DNA of 64,000 nucleotides, taken from contig NW_003314325.1 in NCBI RefSeq assembly GCF_000143415.4, forward strand, positions 742,978 to 806,977. The letters run 5' to 3'. This DNA is from Selaginella moellendorffii. Taxonomy: Eukaryota > Streptophyta > Lycopodiopsida > Selaginellales > Selaginellaceae. Positions 11,068-20,329 of this stretch are shown in pieces. The position numbers were made by a program, and so were the translations under genes. The notes under the pieces are model-generated. The model had not been told where the DNA came from, ran no database searches, and saw nothing but the letters and a program-made list of their open reading frames with translations. Position 1 is the first letter of the stretch. Each line of letters begins with the position of its first letter.

Positions 11068-12291
11068 ATGGCGGAGCTCGAGAAATCCACGGCGGACAGG
11101 GAATACCGCACATCGGACACCCTGCTTGTGAGAATCGCCGAGCGGCCCATTGCTGTCGCCGCTATCTTCTTCCTCACTGCTATCTTCCCCTGGGTCGTCT
11201 ACTTCTACGCTCCAGCGCTTGCCGAGGCATTCCAGTCGACGAGCTACACGGATCTCATCCAGTGGCTGTCCTTGCCAGTGCTCTTCCTCCTCGTCAACTG
11301 TGTGGTGTTCTTCCTGTGGATCAATCACTCCAAGAGCAGCAGTGGCAGTGGCAGTGGCATCGCTAGAGCTCCTTCCTCCATCGCGGGGGAGAGCTTGATC
11401 GGCAACAGCGAAGATTGGGGCAGTGTTTTTGATGCTCATCGCCAGGTGAAGAAGGATGAGAGTAGCACTACTGTAGCTGACAGTCCCAAGGCTCGGGAAT
11501 CGGACCCTTCGTTCTCATCGTCATCGGAATCCGAGAGAGAGGAAGAAGAAGAACGACGAGAAGTTGATGAACTTCGAAGAAAGCTAGAGCTTCCAGCAAG
11601 AGAAGAACAAGAGCCCCAAGAAAAGAAGCGTCCGGCAAAGAAGATCTCCTCAAAGCTCGAGGAGGAACGCGATCATCAGCCTCCGGCAAAGAAGATCTCC
11701 TCAAAGCTCGAGGAGGAACGCGATCATCAGCCTCCGGCAAAGAAGATCTCCACAAAGCTCGAGGGGGAACGCGATCAACCGGCTCCATCTCCAACACCAT
11801 CGAGGAAGAAGTCCGCCAGGAACGAGCAATTGGAGTCGATCGACGAGCAGAGAGTGTCCAGGCCGAGGCACAAGAAGACCCAATCGCTCAAGCTGGACGC
11901 CAAGATGCTGGAGGAGATCCACGCCGCGGCGGACAAGGAGCACCAGGAGCAGCAGCAGCAGAAGCAGACGCAGGCGCATCGGGTGACGAGGAGGAACTCG
12001 TCGCCCAAGTCGAGAACGCCCACGCCATCTTCCTTTGGGCTGGAGATCGATCCCAAGCACGTCACCCGGAGGAATTCGTCGCCAAAGACCATGACGCCCA
12101 CGGCCTCGTCGTCGATATCAACACCCTCGCTCGCAAACACCGGCACTTACATCCCACCGTCGCGCCCGATCCCTCTCGACCGGGACGATCTCAACACCCG
12201 CATCGACAGCTTCCTCACCAAGTTTAAGATCGAGCGCCAGGAATCCAACTTGCGAGCCGCGCTCTTGAGCGACGACCAAAAGAACCGGTAA
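11068..12291 (+). CDS. Membrane-anchored DUF4408/DUF761 plant protein
   Basis: A single-exon gene of 407 residues. The chosen ATG (ACCATGG context) starts MAELEKSTADREYRTSDTLL; the frame is open further upstream (to 10888), but that part is TC-rich leader. Two hydrophobic helices (about residues 27-50 and 68-90: AVAAIFFLTAIFPWVVYFY and LPVLFLLVNCVVFFLWI) fit the N-terminal DUF4408 module. A long charged, disordered middle includes an acidic run, three copies of a 17-residue block (PPAKKISSKLEEERDHQ) and two VTRRNSSPK repeats that look like kinase sites. The C-terminal DDLNTRIDSFLTKFKIERQESN is the DUF761 signature of 'cotton fibre expressed' proteins. The biochemical function of this family is not known; membrane and perhaps plasmodesmal or ER location is inference. 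Confidence 0.8.
   Translation: MAELEKSTADREYRTSDTLLVRIAERPIAVAAIFFLTAIFPWVVYFYAPALAEAFQSTSYTDLIQWLSLPVLFLLVNCVVFFLWINHSKSSSGSGSGIARAPSSIAGESLIGNSEDWGSVFDAHRQVKKDESSTTVADSPKARESDPSFSSSSESEREEEEERREVDELRRKLELPAREEQEPQEKKRPAKKISSKLEEERDHQPPAKKISSKLEEERDHQPPAKKISTKLEGERDQPAPSPTPSRKKSARNEQLESIDEQRVSRPRHKKTQSLKLDAKMLEEIHAAADKEHQEQQQQKQTQAHRVTRRNSSPKSRTPTPSSFGLEIDPKHVTRRNSSPKTMTPTASSSISTPSLANTGTYIPPSRPIPLDRDDLNTRIDSFLTKFKIERQESNLRAALLSDDQKNR
11631..11783 (+). repeat. 51-bp in-frame tandem triplicate inside the DUF761 gene
   Basis: Three head-to-tail copies with period 51 begin at 11631, 11682 and 11733. Copies 1 and 2 are nearly identical; copy 3 has SSK to STK and EEER to EGER changes. Each adds 17 residues of a Lys/Glu-rich block, so the number of copies can vary without shifting the frame. 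Confidence 0.9.
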
Positions 12292-12898
12292 CCTTCTGGA
12301 GCCCGTTCAGTTCCCGGACACCGTAAAGCTTGGCTGTTTCGTTACAAGGTGGCTAATCATGTGCTATCATGTGTGTGGTTCTTAGGTGAAAGGAGCTCTT
12401 CATCCGCCATGACCCCACGAAGGAAAAGAAAGCGGGACCTTCACTGGATCTCGAGCGCGATCGATCAATCGCTTCTTTGAAGAACAAGAATGTCCACAGC
12501 TTTTTTTCTTGAAACACTGTGTAAGAAGTAAAAAAGGGAGGGATCGACCCATCGATCACGAGCGGCAGCGTCTACAGTCGATACTAGTTTTGTCAGAGCT
12601 TTCTTGTTCTTTCTCTTGGTTTTCTCCTTTTTTATTTGTTAAAATGTGTGGAAAAGGCTTTGGCCAAGATACATAGATAGATCCATTCCGGACTTTCGTG
12701 TTGCTTTTGAAAGAGACATATGGACACCACCATTGTCGGGCCTCATAATCCACAGCACGACCCACAACCTCTAGTGGGTGCACCTGCAAATGCAAAGCAT
12801 CCATCCAAGAAGAGCATTAGAGAAAAAATCGAGAAAAAGGGGAAAAGAAGCTCCAACAAAAAGGAAAGAACTTCCTTCTTCCCTCCCTTTAAAGAATG
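12292..12898. other. Convergent 3' spacer
   Basis: About 600 bp between the DUF761-gene stop (+) and the SelK-like stop (-). It holds the two 3' UTRs; no ORF with family features was seen. A short poly-purine stretch lies at 12800-12885. Confidence 0.5.
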
Positions 12899-13468
12899 TT
12901 ACGTACTGTGATCAATGCCACGGATGTTGTCTAGTCCACCGCGTCTGCCTCCGCCACCACCACCGCCACCGCCGCCACCACCCCACCCTCCTCGACTTCC
13001 TCCGCTTGATCTTCTCGTCCTGCCGTATTGATCTGATGCGTCCTTCTGCAATGCAACACGAGGACATCAGTCACGGGAAACCAGTGCGAATCTTTTCCGC
13101 TGGCGAGAAAACCCGGAGAGAACAGAGTTTTGTCACAAGGACTAACTTCTAAAGCTTCTAGCTTTGGGACCAGCGGGGCTCTCTATCAACAAGGTGAATC
13201 TTCAATCAATCGTAGCTATCCTTGTCTATCTTAAAAAAAGACCAAGCGTTTTGACTGTGCCCAATCAGGCTGGACAAGACAAACACACTTACAGAGAACA
13301 AGGTGAGCAAGAAGGTGTGAATCAAGGCCAAAATCCCCCAAAAGTAGTCCGCGAGGAGGCTGAGGCTCCATGGGCGCTTGTTCTTCAATGACCCTGTTCC
13401 AATTCCATCAGCAAGGAAGGGGAAATTGGAAACACTCGACCGATCTCACCTCCAGCAACGTACGCCAT
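12899..13468 (-). CDS. Plant selenoprotein-K-like glycine-rich ER membrane protein (non-Sec)
   Basis: Three exons on the minus strand join to MAYVAGG-SLKNKRPWSLSLL, one membrane helix (DYFWGILALIHTFLLTLFS), then KDASDQYGRTRRSSGG, a run of about 11-13 glycines, and GLDNIRGIDHST before TAA (12899-12901). The W-x-L-x-x-(I/L)-x-DFFWGI helix, Arg/Gly-rich cytosolic tail and GLDN(V/I)RGIDH block match the SelK/SelG family (PF10961) of plants. These proteins sit in the ER membrane and in animals act in ER-associated degradation; plants have no selenocysteine insertion here. Start: ATG at 13466-13468. Introns join at codon borders F-S|K-D and within GG. The Cys-rich end (CGSCCG type) seen in many plant members is absent; translation stops at DHST. 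Confidence 0.82.
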
Positions 13469-13627
13469 CGCGCGAGCTTGGAGCTCTTCCTTGCCCTAAG
13501 GCTTTTGTGTCCTTGACGCAACACGTGGCGATGCCTCATTGGACACATCGACGTCATTGTTTCAAAGGGCAACGGTTCGATTCCAGCTGGAACAAAAAAA
13601 AAGGACTTTTTTTGGAGCTCTCTTGTC
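13469..13627 (-). promoter_or_regulatory. Short promoter region of the SelK-like gene with G-box and ACGT elements
   Basis: Only 159 bp separate the upstream chlorophyll synthase stop from the SelK-like start, same strand. It contains CACGTGGC (13522-13529, G-box/ABRE type) and GACGTCA (about 13550, bZIP/as-1 type). ER-stress bZIP factors bind ACGT-core sites, which would suit an ER protein, but this is inference from motifs alone. Confidence 0.35.
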
Positions 13628-15922
13628 TCAATGGCTAGTGGCCAAAGCCGTGACGAGAAGACCCAGAACAAAGAATGGTTGCGCACTAGCCTGCAAGACA
13701 AATGAGAGATAGAATTGGTCAAAAAGAAACTTTGGGGAGTGGAAATCATGTGCTTGCCTGATACTTCACGTCGTATTTAAGTGGATCCTTTAAGAAGTAC
13801 TGGAACTGGATGAGATTGGAAACAGGGAAAAGAGCGTAAGCTAGAAACTACGAGACAATCGAGCTCGCAACTTGGACAAAAGAATGCTAGCTCACCTGGA
13901 AAATTATTTGCGGAGTGATGAGTCCAAGTAATGCCAGTGCGTAGTAGAGCTTCCCAGTGGCGAATAAGTAGCCTGTGATCAAACGCGGAATAAGTGGAAG
14001 AAAAAGTCGTGTTTTCTTGTTTTCTTAAACTCGGGATTTTTAGCTGCTGACCTGCAACGGATAGCTGCGTGAGGTCGATGGAGCCAATGCATATCCACTT
14101 TGCAGTGTCGATTCCAAATGCGACTGGTAGAGACTGGGTAATCAAGCGAAAGCATTTGAACGAGTTTTGGCTAGATCCAAAGGAGAAATATAAAAGAATA
14201 TCACCTGTAATCCCATGGCACGGTCTCCTTCTATGCTCTTAAAGTCGTTCACGATGGCGATTCCGAGCTGTGATGACACTGATTACAAGAGAAATGGAAA
14301 GGAAAAACGCAAGGACGCTAACCCCTGCCGTGCTGTACAATAAAGTGAGGACGACAACGTCCCAGGAGAGCGTTCCAAAGAGAGCTTGCGAGGCCCACCT
14401 GTGTGGCGCAAAAGAGGAAATCAAAACGCGAGCGAGCGAAAGCAATGTCACGTACCAAGGCAAGGCAATGTAGCTTGAGCCGAGTGCGTAGTTTCCTATC
14501 CATCCGCTTTGCTTCAGCTGTAAAACGCAAGCTTAACTCGTACTCCTGGAGGAGTGGTCTGATACCTTTAAAGGAGGGGCAGAGTATATATATGAGAGCA
14601 AAGCGCCTCCAAGCGAAAGGCAGAATATTGTTGGAAATGAGTGACCAGCCTGTGTTTGCGAACATGTGTAAGCAAAGATTTAAAACCGAAGGACGAGATT
14701 GAAAAACAACATACCCACACATCGAGCGTATACGCAAGACCAATGCCACCAAGAAGCAACACCCAAATTTGCGTGATTACCTGTAAAGTCGTCAGAACTC
14801 AACCAAAAATTCATGACTTGTCGACTTACTTCGGGTTCGGATATGGCTCCTGACGGAATTGGTCTGTAAGGCTCGTTGATGGCGTCTATCTCGCGATCAT
14901 ACCAATCGTTGATGGTCTGAAACAGAAATATGGAAGATGAAGATAGAATCGAAAAAGGAAAATAACCTGAGTGTATCCAGTTAAGAATGGCCCGGCCATC
15001 AACATACAAGTGATGGACTTAGCAACATCCTCGATTGTCCAATGGAAATTTCCTGCAACATGCATTCTCGGTTTTTTGAGCGACCAACACGCACAAGCGT
15101 ACCAGATGCCGCTGCACCACACAAGACTCCCCAGATCAATGGTGCCCATGTCACCGGTTTTGTCAACTGTAGACGGATTTTCCACTTGTCCTGCATTGAG
15201 ATATCATGTGATTTAGAAATCTTCCTTTCGGTGGAAAAGTCGTTCGGCAGGCACCGTTTCTTTTCCAGCTCCTTTCATGCCAAGAAGTTGGTTCACGGCG
15301 GAAGATCTGGTATCACTGGGAGTAACTTCAGGAGCATTGGGCTTGGCTGAATCAGAGAAAAACAAATGTCAAAATTGGAAAGAAAGAAACCTTGACAAGT
15401 TCCTTACTTTTGTCTGTCTCAGTACCAGCTGCCCGAACGCTCAAACGCCCTGTTTCATGAGAATTGAGCACCTACAACAGCATGCAGCATGCCTACCTGT
15501 GTGCCGTTTCGATCGGACCCCGGCACTCCTGTGTTGAAATCTAATCCTGGCAGCCGGCATTTGAATGCAGCACCCATGAATTATTCGGCAATCAGAAACC
15601 CACAACGCTTCGGTGGTCGACGACTTTGAAAGATACAGAGATGAAAAGGCCATAGCCGCTCGCGGCACTGCTGCGGTCTGCAGAGACAAACCAAAAGATC
15701 AGAAATCCCTTGCTGTTTTGTACCTTAAGACGGACGAATATCCAATCAACATCGTGTGCGCTAGATCTAGCCACGTAAGTTTGATCTGCTCAAGTCGAGC
15801 TTACGATTAAATAGAAACTGCTCGACTTTGCATGAACGTACCTGGTCTGTTGCGGTGAGACACCGAATTCCTGGGAGGAAAAGAACACCCGCAGCTGCAA
15901 AACTATAAGGGACGGCGTGCAT
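13628..15922 (-). CDS. CHLG: Chlorophyll synthase (UbiA prenyltransferase), plastid
   Basis: This multi-exon minus-strand gene esterifies chlorophyllide with phytyl or geranylgeranyl diphosphate in the thylakoid/envelope membrane, the last step of chlorophyll synthesis. Visible blocks in order: a putative transit peptide starting MHAVPYSFAAAGVLFLPGIR (ATG 15920-15922); VRAAGTETDK near the mature start; NQLLGMKGAGKET; DKWKIRLQLTKPVTWAPLIWG; NFHWTIEDVAKSITCML; the first Asp-rich motif NDWYDREIDAINEPYRPIPS; ALPWWASQALFGTL; the second motif NDFKSIEGDRAMGLQ; TAKWICIGSIDLTQLSVA; and the end ASAQPFFVLGLLVTALATSH before TGA (13628-13630). Exon borders in the transit-peptide region (15430-15800) are poorly constrained. 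The last intron (13691-13757) is GC-AG. The gene lies head-to-head with the amine oxidase gene, about 92 bp apart. Confidence 0.93.
13691..13757 (-). other. GC-AG intron in chlorophyll synthase (last intron)
   Basis: On the minus strand the exon ends KYQ (TATCAG), the intron begins GCAAGC and ends TTGCAG, and the last exon begins GCTAGTGCG (ASAQPF). No GT donor gives the conserved KYQ-ASAQPF join. Confidence 0.8.
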
Positions 15923-16014
15923 AGAATGAAACAAAAAACAATACCTGTCATGCCGGAACACCCGTTTTCATTTCGTGAAAAAGGATCGCTGCATTTTTAT
16001 GAAGAAGGTTTGCC
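15923..16014. promoter_or_regulatory. 92-bp divergent intergenic region, CHLG / amine oxidase
   Basis: The two predicted start codons face away from each other across 92 bp. Transcription starts of either gene must lie here or overlap the other gene, unless an unrecognised upstream leader exon exists. No clear TATA box was found. Confidence 0.4.
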
Positions 16015-18711
16015 ATGGCTCCTCCATCAACAGTCACCTGTAAGTCCCGGTGCAATGTCAGTATCACGAAGGGATCTCAACCAAATGGAAAGGAACAAGG
16101 CAACCAGGATGCAGGAAAATGTAAGCACTACTGTGGCAAAGGCACTCACGAGCTTCCTTCTTGCACAGGTCGCTCTTTCCACCCGTTGGATCCCTTGCAA
16201 CCGTCGGAGATTGTAGCAGCAGCGCATGTTATCAAAACTGCACTTGCACCAACACTTGTGAGTTCTTTCTCTTTGCACGCAACCTCACGAAAATGGTTCT
16301 TACAGGCCAAAAGCGGCGTCATAAACTTCATCGAGGTGATCCTCGACGAGCCAGAGAAGACGCTGCTTGCTCTGTATCAATGTCAACTCCAAGTGAAACA
16401 CAACCATCGACAGCTAGTACGTCCTCCAAGACAAGCAAGGCTGACCGTGTACAATGCACACAACAATGAAACAAGTCTCTGGGTTGTAGAATTACCAGCA
16501 GCGCCGAGAGCTCCCAAAGTCTTGTGGTGCCAGTACATTCCAGACGTCCAGCCTCCAGTGGTAAGTTTTCATAATTCCTTGCATGATAGACAAGAACGTG
16601 TAAGTGACCAGCAGGGAACAGAGGAATACGTGCTCTGTGAAGCAATCGTAAAATCGCACAAGCCACTAATAGAGGCATTGAGAAAACGAGGAATCACTAA
16701 CACTGACCTGATCATGGTGGACACCTGGTAAGCCTTGCGGAATTCGCTTGTCGGAAACATGAACTTTGTGCAGGTGCACTGGTTACCACGAAGAAAAGGA
16801 TGCTCCAAGTCGTAGACTGGCGAGACCGCTTATGTTTTATAGAACTGAGAGCTCCTGTCCGATGGAAAACGGCTACGCGAGACCGATAGAAGGCCTGTCG
16901 CTGCTAGTTGATCTCCAGAACATGAATGTCGTCGAACTCGAGGAGAGAGAAGCTGCTCCGCTTCCGCCACCAGATCCAATGAGGAACTACACACCAGCTT
17001 GTGTTCCAGGAGGCCTCCGAACCGACGTCAGGCCGTTGCAGATTTTACAACCTGGAGGACCAAGTTTTGAAGTTAATGGATACGAAGTAACCTGGCAAAA
17101 GGTAAAGGTTTCTCGAGTGCTCTTGAGACTAACCTGCTCGTTTTTATCTCAGTGGTCCTTTCGCCTGGGATTTACTCCACGAGAAGGTCTAGTAATCCAC
17201 AGTGTAGCGTATAGCGACGGTTCTCGAGGTCCGAGGTCTGTGGCTCACAGGTTGAGCTTCGTAGAGATGATAGTCCCTTACGGAGATCCTGCAGAACCAC
17301 ATTACAGAAAAAATGCTTTCGATGTAGGAGAAGACGGACTTGGGAGGAATGCTCACTCGCTGAAAAAGGTAGGATGACTAGCAGACATGTAAGCTCACGA
17401 CCTGTTTGCTTTGGCAGGGATGCGATTGCTTAGGATACATTCACTACTTCGATGCGTATCTCACGGACCAAAAGGGAGACGTCGAAACACTCGAAAATGC
17501 AATATGCTTACACGAAGAAGACAATGGCATACTGTGGAAGCACAAGGATTGGAGGACAGGTCTTTCTGAAGTCCGAAGATCTAGACGGCTCACCGTTTCT
17601 TTCATATGCACTGTCGCAAACTACGACTATGGCTTCTACTGGCACTTCTACCAGGTAGATCAACAAGCATCCTAACAATCCAGACTATCACTAAAGCTCC
17701 CTACTTAGGATGGGAAAATAGAGGCTGAAGTGAAACTTACCGGCATTCTGAGCCTCGGAGCGATTCAGCCCGGCGAGCAAAGGAAAAACGGAACGGTCAT
17801 AAGCACTGGATTATATGCTCCGATACACCAGCACTTTTTTGTAGCACGCATGAACATGGCAGTCGACAGCAAACCTGGAGAAGCAGAAAATCAGGTACTT
17901 GAAGCTCAATATGAAACTATCACCTTTCCTTGCCTCGGCTCATTGTTTCTGAGTCCTTGTTTCTCAGGTTGTAGAGGTTAACGTTGTGCCAGAGCCACCG
18001 GGTCCAAACAATCCTCATTGCAACGCATTCTACGCCAAGGAGACGCTGCTAAAATCCGAAATGCAAGCTCAGAGAGACTGCAATCCTTTATCTGCACGAC
18101 ACTGGATAGTAAGTAGACTCAACAACGAAGAAAAAACTTCATGCTCGACTTCTATGACAATGCAGGTAAGAAACACCAAAGTTGTGAATCGAGCTGGCGG
18201 AAACACAGGCTACAAGCTTGTTCCCGGAGCAAACTGCCTGGGATTCATCGGCAAGGACGCGATGATCCTGCGAAGAGCCGAGTTTCTCAAGCACAACCTC
18301 TGGGTAACCAGCTATAGCAAAGACGAGCTCTACCCAGCCGGCGAGTTCCCCAAGCAAAACCCCCGCATTGGAGAAGGCCTGCCGACCTGGGTGAAAAAGG
18401 ACCGCGATCTCGAGAATGCCGACATCGTCCTGTGGTAATACTCTAGGATCGATCTCTCCTTCCTCTCTTCTCGCAAAATCTCCTAGTTCTCGATCGATGC
18501 AACGCAGGTACGTATTTGGAGTGACACACATACCTAGGCTCGAGGATTGGCCCGTGATGCCAGTGGAGCGCATCGGATTCACACTCACGGTAGGAATCCT
18601 CGATCGCTTGCTATGGCGCCGCTAACGAGTGATCGATGGATTGCGCAGCCGCATGGATTCTTCGACTGCTGCCCGGCGATCGACGTTCCCCCAAATCAGA
18701 ATGGCGCTTAA
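16015..18711 (+). CDS. Copper amine oxidase (peroxisomal-type, TPQ enzyme)
   Basis: Multi-exon gene for a protein of about 700-750 residues. It oxidises primary amines such as putrescine to aldehyde, ammonia and H2O2, using copper and a self-made topaquinone. In order: an N-terminal leader with Cys/Lys-rich sequence ([14 protein letters not shown]..., exon limits uncertain); [19 protein letters not shown] (N2 domain); VPDVQPP-like and [39 protein letters not shown]; the catalytic-base region [31 protein letters not shown]; the TPQ site [16 protein letters not shown] (first Tyr of NYDY becomes TPQ); His ligands [14 protein letters not shown]; and the third ligand region [19 protein letters not shown]. 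It ends [17 protein letters not shown] 18709-18711. Close plant relatives of this type carry a C-terminal peroxisomal PTS1; none is visible here. The start has strong context (GCCATGG). Confidence 0.9.
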
Positions 18712-18771
18712 ACCCTAAAGTTCAAAATAAATGCCCTTGCTCAAACCCTAAACTTCAAAATAAAAGCCCTT
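18710..18771. repeat. Duplicated telo-box block in convergent 3' spacer
   Basis: Two 29-bp near-identical copies, period 33, each begin AAACCCTAAA (plant telomere-like telo-box) and contain AAAATAAA. Copy 1 is 18710-18738, copy 2 is 18743-18771. They overlap the amine oxidase stop codon and supply two AATAAA-type poly(A) signals on the plus strand. Confidence 0.75.
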
Positions 18772-18836
18772 ATAGAAGACCCTTAAAAAAATATTCTCAC
18801 CAACATATTCCTCTTCCTCTTCCAGTGTTGTATAGA

Positions 18837-20045
18837 TCAGATCTTCGTGGCTTCCTCCTCTTGCTTCTTCTGGGCATCGCGAGCGATCCCTCTCTTGCGA
18901 ATGTTCAAGCTCGTCTTCAAGCGATTGGCATCGAGAGTGTGCTCCCGGAACAATCCCCTTATGAACCACAGCAGCGAGTGGAGGAAGTAGGGAGTGACGC
19001 GGGCCTCGTAGCCGATCCATCGCATCGCGCACTGCGCGTAAGTATCCGGCGAGGGACAGGCCAGAGAAGGCTTTCGCACTCGCGTCATTTTCGTGGCGAC
19101 ATATAGAGGAACCTGTGACAAAAAAGAAACAAAAAAGAACGAGCGATCACTTCCAAAGTTTGTGGAAATGGTCTACTGGTACCTGGCACTGGATGTCGAT
19201 TCCTACATCCCGGTACTCCACATTCAGTGACTTCGAGAATTGGTCGACGAATCTGTGCGAAAAAAAAAAGTGTTTTGCAGCTTAGAACAGCGAAACTTGA
19301 AGAAGAAGAAAGGAAGAACAATGAGAGGAGGAAGAAACCCTTTGGTCGCCGCGTAGAGCGAGTATAATGGATCCGAGGAGAGAATGGACGCTGCCCCGGA
19401 GCCCATATTGATGATACATCCTTTCCTCCGTTTGAGCATCCCCGGGAGAACCATGTGAACCATTCTCGTCATCGCCTCCACGTTGATCCGGAGGAGATTG
19501 GTGAGGAGCTCGTCGTCCACCTCGTGAAAGAATCGCGCGTAAGGATACGACATACCCGCGTTGTTCACCAGCATTCCCACCTCGAGCCCCTCGATCGCCC
19601 GCTCGACCCTCGACACCTCGGCCCGGAGATCCGGCCCGCAGAGATCGACCACCACGGGGAGATAATCCACGCCCTTGTACAGCGCCTGGAATTCCTGGAT
19701 CATGTCGCGGAGCTTGGATTCCGAGCGGCCGACGAGCACCAGATTGAGGCCGCGCTGCGCGAACTGGTGGCACAGCGCCTTGCCGATTCCATCCGTGCAG
19801 CCCGTGACCAGCGCCCAGGCGCCGTAATCCCTGACATTCTTGGCAGGCCGGAGGAATGCGGCCCAAATCCAAATGGAAAGCGCGTAGAGGAGGCGAAATC
19901 CACAGAGCATACCGAAGATCGCCAGCGCCTTGACAACGGGGATGTAGTGCTGGACGCATGCGAAGGCGAGAGCTGTGATTCCAATATTGCTCGCGTTCTC
20001 CATCAGGAACTCGGACAGGATCTGCGCAGGCCCCGGTGTCGTCAT
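18837..20045 (-). CDS. KCR1: Very-long-chain 3-ketoacyl-CoA reductase (KCR, SDR family)
   Basis: Three exons on the minus strand; start MTTPGPAQIL (20045), stop TGA at 18837-18839. A hydrophobic N-terminus (residues about 20-65) anchors it in the ER. SDR features: cofactor loop TGCTDGIG (81-88), VVVDL (about 131-135), NNAG (161-164), INMGSGAAS (212-220) and the YxxxK pair Y231/K235 in LYAATKG. The reductase-specific block IDIQCQVPLYVATKMT follows, and the tail ends KRGIARDAQKKQEEEATKI. KCR reduces 3-ketoacyl-CoA in the four-step fatty-acid elongase that makes precursors of waxes and sphingolipids. Donor GTTTCT at K-G|F and donor GTACCA at IQCQ|VPLY are GT-AG. The gene lies head-to-head with the SdpI-like gene, 284 bp apart. 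Confidence 0.92.
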
Positions 20046-20329
20046 TTCGATCGGATCGATGGAGCGAGCGAGCGAGCGCCAAGCAAAGCGCGCCGAGAAT
20101 AACCTAAGCTAAAGACTCCACAAGACAATCCCCGCCGTTGGCTCCCAGACCATCGGAGCCGTCCACCGCCTTGAGCGCATTCATTGAGCGCCCAGAAGTT
20201 TGGTCTGTGACCTATTTAAAAGCGTCGGATATTCCTTTCAACGGCCAGCTTTTATTCCTTGCCAGCTCGGCACCACTCTCTCGAAATTTTGTAGGGTTCT
20301 TGCGAGTCTTCTTGGCAGATTGGGGAGAT
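20046..20329. promoter_or_regulatory. Divergent promoter region, KCR / SdpI-like gene
   Basis: The 284 bp between the two start codons must contain both promoters and 5' UTRs. Near the KCR start there is a GAGCGAGCGAGCG run (about 20060). TATTTAAA at about 20212 could be a TATA element for the rightward gene. Confidence 0.4.

Noticed and set aside
19455-20102. 215-residue plus-strand ORF
   Set aside because: Exact antisense of KCR exon 1; no family features.
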